A stretch of 45,336 nt of DNA from Eubacteriales bacterium (GTDB taxonomy: Bacteria > Bacillota > Clostridia > Saccharofermentanales > DTU023), in contig JAUNVR010000005.1 of the NCBI GenBank assembly GCA_030537595.1, positions 1 through 45,336 of the forward strand, written 5' to 3'. A program made the translations under genes and the position numbers. The notes beneath the pieces are model-generated. The model saw only the letters and a list, made by a program, of their open reading frames with translations, was not told where the DNA came from and did not search any database. Below, one piece after another: positions 42,125 through 45,336 of the stretch (the first letter of the stretch is position 1; each line of letters starts with the position of its first letter).

Positions 42125-42454
42125 ATGAAACTGATTTATGCCATCGTGAGTGATGAAGATAGTCCGCGTCTAATGGCTGAGCTTAACCGAGCCGGCTTCA
42201 GAGTGACAAAGCTGAACTCAACAGGCGGCTTCCTGCGCTCGGGCAACACTACCTTAATGATTGTAGTGGAGGACGAGAAGATGGAAGAAGTCATTTCAAT
42301 TATCCGCAAGTACAGTTCCAGCCGTAAGGCCGCAATTAATGCAAACATGGCACCATCAGGGATGTCGGGTTCATTTATTCCCTATCCGGTGGAAGTGCAG
42401 GTCGGCGGTGCGACAATTTTTGCGGTTGAAGTAGAGTATTTCGAGAAGGTCTAA
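42125..42454 (+). CDS. darA: Cyclic di-AMP receptor DarA (PII-like)
   Basis: At 109 residues it matches DarA/PstA, a PII-like trimer that binds c-di-AMP. Visible are MKLIYAIVSDEDSPRLM, LNSTGGFLRSGNTTLMI (nucleotide-binding T-loop base) and a glycine/proline-rich loop before the final strand GGATIFAVEV. It shares one base with holB (TAATG). A diadenylate cyclase would be expected elsewhere in the genome. Confidence 0.95.
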   Translation: MKLIYAIVSDEDSPRLMAELNRAGFRVTKLNSTGGFLRSGNTTLMIVVEDEKMEEVISIIRKYSSSRKAAINANMAPSGMSGSFIPYPVEVQVGGATIFAVEVEYFEKV

Positions 42455-43395
42455 TGACCCTCAAGCAAAATGACGATAGAGCACAGTTCTACCAGCAGCT
42501 AAAAGCGGGAACTGTGCCGCACGCAATCCTGCTTAGCGGAGCTGAGGCTGGCCAAGTCCTAGCAGTAGGCAAGGAATTTGCGGCAGCTTTACTCTGCGCA
42601 GAAGCTAGCTTAGAGGGAGCCTGCGGGTCCTGCTTGAGATGTCAACTCTTTCAGGAGGGCAATCAACCTGATTTCAAGTTTTTAGATAAGGCGGAGGATC
42701 GACTGATCAAAGTTGAGAGAATCCGCAGCGAAGTGATTGCAGATTTATATATCAGTCCGCAGTTTGGTACACGTAAGGTCTACCTAATATGCGCTGATGA
42801 ATTAAATGAACAGGGTCAAAATATTCTCTTAAAGTCTTTGGAAGAGCCGCCGGAGGGTGTGTATTTCATACTCCCCGCAGTGGAAAAAGCCAGACTCTTG
42901 CCGACGGTGCTCTCGCGCCTTGCGGAGTACCACATAATGCCCTCAACCAATGCCTCGGCAGAGCTTACAGGAGCAGGCGATATAGATTTTACTCGCTTGC
43001 GCAATCTCTTCTTTGGCCTCGTCTCCTTCACGCGGGCCGACCTGCTCTTAGAAGGCCTAGATTATCTCTTAGGGGAGCGGGAGAATATCGACAAGTACCT
43101 CCGAGAATTGCAAGATCTTTTACGTGACCTAGCCTTTGCTCTAAGTGATCCTCAATTCTTAGCTGATGACTTAACTGTAATTGACGAGTACGAGCGCACT
43201 AAGGCTCTAGCAAATCGGATGAGGGAGAATTCGGAGACGGCAATTAACTGCCTCAGTGATTCCTTAAAGGCGAGTCTCGAGCTAGAGCAAGCCCTGGCTG
43301 TCAATAGTAGCTTAGAAGTCAGCCTCGGCCAATACTTGCTGGCTTTACGCAGGAACTTGGCAAAGGCCGTGAAAAGTGATGAGATAGATAAGTAA
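42454..43395 (+). CDS. holB: DNA polymerase III delta' subunit
   Basis: It is a clamp-loader subunit. The 313 residues include HAILLSGAEAGQ where motor subunits have a P-loop, so ATP binding is probably lost, as in other delta' proteins. A zinc tetrad C48, C57, C60 and C63 follows, then KVERIRSEVIADLYISPQFG and QGQNILLKSLEEPPEG (the SRC-like region is replaced by LLKSLEEPP). It is joined to darA and ricT by one-base TAATG overlaps. Confidence 0.92.
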   Translation: MTLKQNDDRAQFYQQLKAGTVPHAILLSGAEAGQVLAVGKEFAAALLCAEASLEGACGSCLRCQLFQEGNQPDFKFLDKAEDRLIKVERIRSEVIADLYISPQFGTRKVYLICADELNEQGQNILLKSLEEPPEGVYFILPAVEKARLLPTVLSRLAEYHIMPSTNASAELTGAGDIDFTRLRNLFFGLVSFTRADLLLEGLDYLLGERENIDKYLRELQDLLRDLAFALSDPQFLADDLTVIDEYERTKALANRMRENSETAINCLSDSLKASLELEQALAVNSSLEVSLGQYLLALRRNLAKAVKSDEIDK

Positions 43396-44447
43396 TGAAT
43401 AAGCATGAATTTGATTTAGATAAAGATATAGCTAAAAGTGATTTAAAGCGAGCGGAAAGCTCCGTAATTACTAGCCCGGATTCCACGCCTGAAGAAGACT
43501 CAGGCTCGAGGGATCTGAGCGACGTGGAAGCCGCGATAACAGCAGAGCTCAGGGAAGCTGCTGGAGTTTTCGCGCCGGAGAAAGAGCCGGAAATAGAGGC
43601 AGAGAAAGAGCCCGAGAAAACTGAGCTGGTCAAGGTAGTGCCAGTCCGCCTCTACGGACGCGGGGTGAAGCGCTACTATCTTTTAGCGGAAGAAAAGCTG
43701 CACCGCGATGATTTTGTCCTCGTCGAGTACGAGGAAGAGCCGATTATGGGGCGGGTTGAAAGCGAGCCCTTTGCCCTGCCGCAAGCGGTCTTGCGCGAGG
43801 GCACTACGGCTGTGATTCGGCGGGCTGATGAGGCAGATTTAGCAGCGCACGAAGAGAATATCGCGCGGGAGGTCGAGGCCTTTAAGATTGCCAGCCAAAG
43901 GATTCGCGAGCACAATCTCGAAATGAATTTGGTCGATGTCGAGCTCCTCTGGAACCACAGCCGCCTAGTTTTCTACTTTACAGCTGATGGCCGCGTCGAC
44001 TTCCGGGACTTAGTAAAGGATTTAGCCGCCGTGTTCAAAATGCGCATCGATTTACGCCAAATCGGCGTTCGCGATGAGGCCAAAATGCTCGGGGCACTGG
44101 GTATCTGCGGGCGCGAGCTTTGCTGTAGCTCCTTCCTGCAGAATTTCGAGCCAGTTTCAATTAAGATGGCCAAGCTACAAAACCTCTCAATGAAACCGAG
44201 TAAGATTTCAGGTGCCTGTGGCCGCCTACTCTGCTGCTTAAAATACGAGGAAGAGGCCTATCAGGATTTACGTAAGCGCCTACCTCGTAAGGGCGAGCAC
44301 GTGATGACACCGGCTGGCGAAGGCAGGATTGAGAAATTAGAAATCCTCAAAGAGCGGGTTATTGTTCGCCTGCTACATGACGATGATGCGGATCCCTTAA
44401 ATTACTCCCTGGACGAGGTCGATATAATCAGACGGCCAAAGAAATAA
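43395..44447 (+). CDS. ricT: PSP1-domain protein RicT (YaaT)
   Basis: RicT works with RicA and RicF in a complex that, in Bacillus, binds Fe-S clusters and directs RNase Y-dependent mRNA maturation. The 350 residues begin with an acidic extension of about 75 residues (Glu/Pro-rich). The PSP1 domain follows with the two Cys clusters GICGRELCCSSF and GACGRLLCCLKYEEE. It ends the tmk-darA-holB-ricT run, with a terminator 75 bases later. Confidence 0.93.
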   Translation: MNKHEFDLDKDIAKSDLKRAESSVITSPDSTPEEDSGSRDLSDVEAAITAELREAAGVFAPEKEPEIEAEKEPEKTELVKVVPVRLYGRGVKRYYLLAEEKLHRDDFVLVEYEEEPIMGRVESEPFALPQAVLREGTTAVIRRADEADLAAHEENIAREVEAFKIASQRIREHNLEMNLVDVELLWNHSRLVFYFTADGRVDFRDLVKDLAAVFKMRIDLRQIGVRDEAKMLGALGICGRELCCSSFLQNFEPVSIKMAKLQNLSMKPSKISGACGRLLCCLKYEEEAYQDLRKRLPRKGEHVMTPAGEGRIEKLEILKERVIVRLLHDDDADPLNYSLDEVDIIRRPKK

Positions 44448-44521
44448 CTCGGCATAGTTATACATAGCTAACTAAAAATAGGTTGCATATAGCTAACTGA
44501 ATATATTAGAAGAGATAGGCT

Positions 44522-44547
44522 AAAAGCCCTGATATTAAAGGCTTTTT
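44522..44547 (+). terminator. Intrinsic terminator after ricT
   Basis: AAAAGCC (44522-44528) pairs with GGCTTTT (44540-44546) around an 11-base loop, with the T-run as part of the stem's 3' arm. Confidence 0.6.
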
Positions 44548-44572
44548 AGCGTAGAAAACAGAAGCTGTATAC

Positions 44573-44602
44573 TTGAAATTCCAATGAATAAAATGCTATA
44601 AT
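44573..44602 (+). promoter_or_regulatory. Strong promoter of the ferredoxin gene
   Basis: TTGAAA (44573-44578), an 18-base spacer, TATAAT (44597-44602) with TGC directly before it. The start near 44609 gives a leader of about 64 bases. Confidence 0.8.
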
Positions 44603-44672
44603 TAGCTTGCGTTTAAAGTACTTTAGGAGCAGAGCCTGAAAGCTCTTTTCTGAAGTCAGAAGGAGGAATATT

Positions 44673-44843
44673 ATGGCACACGTAATTGAAGCAAGCTGTA
44701 TTTCATGTGGAACTTGTGAAGGCGAATGTCCGGTAGATGCAATCACCCAAGGTGATACTCAGTATCTGATTTGTGCAGATACCTGCATCGATTGTGGTGC
44801 ATGCGCTGCAGTCTGCCCGGTAGATGCAATTCACGCAGAGTAG
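44673..44843 (+). CDS. 2[4Fe-4S] clostridial-type ferredoxin
   Basis: The 56-residue protein begins MAHVIEASCISCGTC. It has two CxxCxxCxxxCP motifs (CISCGTCEGECPVDAI and CIDCGACAAVCPVDAI), each binding one [4Fe-4S] cluster; the two halves are near repeats. It is a small cytoplasmic electron carrier for pyruvate:ferredoxin oxidoreductase, hydrogenase or Rnf-type enzymes. AGGAGG lies 6 bases before the ATG. A perfect-consensus -10 promoter and a strong terminator make it a single, probably highly expressed gene between ricT and rsmI. Confidence 0.95.
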   Translation: MAHVIEASCISCGTCEGECPVDAITQGDTQYLICADTCIDCGACAAVCPVDAIHAE

Positions 44844-44900
44844 TTTAAAGCACGCAGAATAAGTAAGGATTAAGAGTCAAACTTTGACTCGAATAGCTGA

Positions 44901-44926
44901 AAGAGAGCCACGGCTCTCTTTTTTAT
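44901..44926 (+). terminator. Intrinsic terminator after the ferredoxin gene
   Basis: AAGAGAGC (44901-44908) pairs perfectly with GCTCTCTT (44913-44920) around CACG, followed by TTTTTT. Confidence 0.92.
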
Positions 44927-45043
44927 TTGCTAGAAAAAGCAGTGCAAGCAGGCTTAGCTTAAAGCTAAAGTCGGCATCTAATTAGGGGATTAAATGCTAA
45001 GATAGAAAGAGTCTTCAAAAAAGCAGCACGGAGGTTTCAAGCT

Positions 45044-45336
45044 ATGCTTTCAGGTTTAATCCTCATTCCACTACCAATCGGCAATCCCGGGGACCTCAGT
45101 CCACGAGCGGCTGAGCTATTAACGCAGGTCGATTTAATTCTAGCTGAGGATACCAGAGTAGCCGGCTTGCAATTACAGGAGCTGAAGTCGCGTGCGAGCT
45201 TCCTATCCTACCATGCCCATAATGAACAGCAGAGGAATGCTGAGGTCTTAAAACTACTGCGCCAGGGGAAGTCTGTGGCCCTAGTTTCAGATGCCGGGAT
45301 GCCAGTGATTTCAGACCCAGGCGCCTCCTTAGTCAA
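45044..45336 (+). CDS. rsmI: 16S rRNA 2'-O-ribose C1402 methyltransferase, 5' part
   Basis: The window ends after 97 codons. The visible N-terminal lobe of this tetrapyrrole-methylase-fold enzyme has LILIPLPIGNPGDLSPRA, VDLILAEDTR, FLSYHAHNE and VALVSDAGMPVISDPGASLV, a near-continuous RsmI match. RsmI methylates the ribose of C1402 in the decoding centre. GGAGGT lies 8 bases before the ATG. rsmI also follows ricT (with yabA, yabB and yazA between) in Bacillus; here a ferredoxin gene stands in that place. Confidence 0.95.
   Translation, partial: MLSGLILIPLPIGNPGDLSPRAAELLTQVDLILAEDTRVAGLQLQELKSRASFLSYHAHNEQQRNAEVLKLLRQGKSVALVSDAGMPVISDPGASLV

Noticed and set aside
1-45336. CRISPR array, insertion sequence or intact prophage
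   Set aside because: No regularly spaced repeats, transposase or phage structural genes were seen; the only mobile-element trace is the doubtful integrase tail near 20.1 kb.

Overview
The window is a chromosomal segment of a Gram-positive anaerobe, most likely a member of Clostridia (Bacillota). The evidence is Shine-Dalgarno sites close to AGGAGG, conserved Bacillota gene orders, a SigH-type sigma factor, a DarA/RicT pair, lipoproteins with Gram-positive signal sequences, and a fermentative/anaerobic gene set (aspartase, proton-translocating transhydrogenase, 2[4Fe-4S] ferredoxin). The conserved orders are cysS-mrnC-rlmB-sigH, tig-clpP-clpX and yaaO-like-tmk-darA-holB-ricT...rsmI. I cannot place it to genus from sequence alone.

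Layout. 1-1.1 kb: tRNA-Arg(CCG) and a surface protein, both on the minus strand. 1.3-8.8 kb: a plus-strand block with a WalR/WalK-like two-component pair, murA, pth and mfd; the last three overlap by ATGA junctions and end at an intrinsic terminator. 9.0-12.3 kb: aspartase with a hairpin-bearing leader, a YhaM-like exoribonuclease and TcdA, closed by a bidirectional terminator. 12.4-17.2 kb: a minus-strand pntA1-pntA2-pntB operon with a clear promoter. Its PntB carries four tandem NADP(H)-binding domain III copies instead of one, the most unusual feature seen. 17.4-22.3 kb: a Gfo/Idh/MocA oxidoreductase, a CAP-domain lipoprotein, tRNA-Arg(CCT) with promoter and terminator, a probable integrase tail, an ATC-hydrolase-family gene and an RlmL-type rRNA methyltransferase. 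22.3-22.65 kb: a non-coding stretch with a cluster of DnaA-box-like 9-mers. 22.65-26.7 kb: a compact minus-strand Tad-like secretion/pilus locus (degenerate TadZ-like protein, TadA ATPase, fused TadB-TadC, Flp1-like pilin, FHA protein). 27-29 kb: metK behind two strong hairpins, then comF. 29.0-29.2 kb: a probable 6S RNA with its own promoter. 29.2-34.0 kb: cysS, mrnC, rlmB, sigH and a lipoprotein. 34.1-39.7 kb: tig, clpP, clpX, folE, a folB-folK fusion and a disordered basic protein. 39.8-45.3 kb: a YaaO-like decarboxylase, tmk, darA, holB, ricT, a ferredoxin on its own promoter, and the start of rsmI, cut by the window end.

How the genes fit together. Most of the window is housekeeping: wall synthesis and its control, translation and rRNA/tRNA modification, DNA repair and replication, proteostasis and folate. 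The accessory points are the expanded transhydrogenase, the reduced Tad locus, and the tRNA-adjacent remnant with its neighbour. Gene calls rest on motifs and gene order read by eye; no database search or structure prediction was run.
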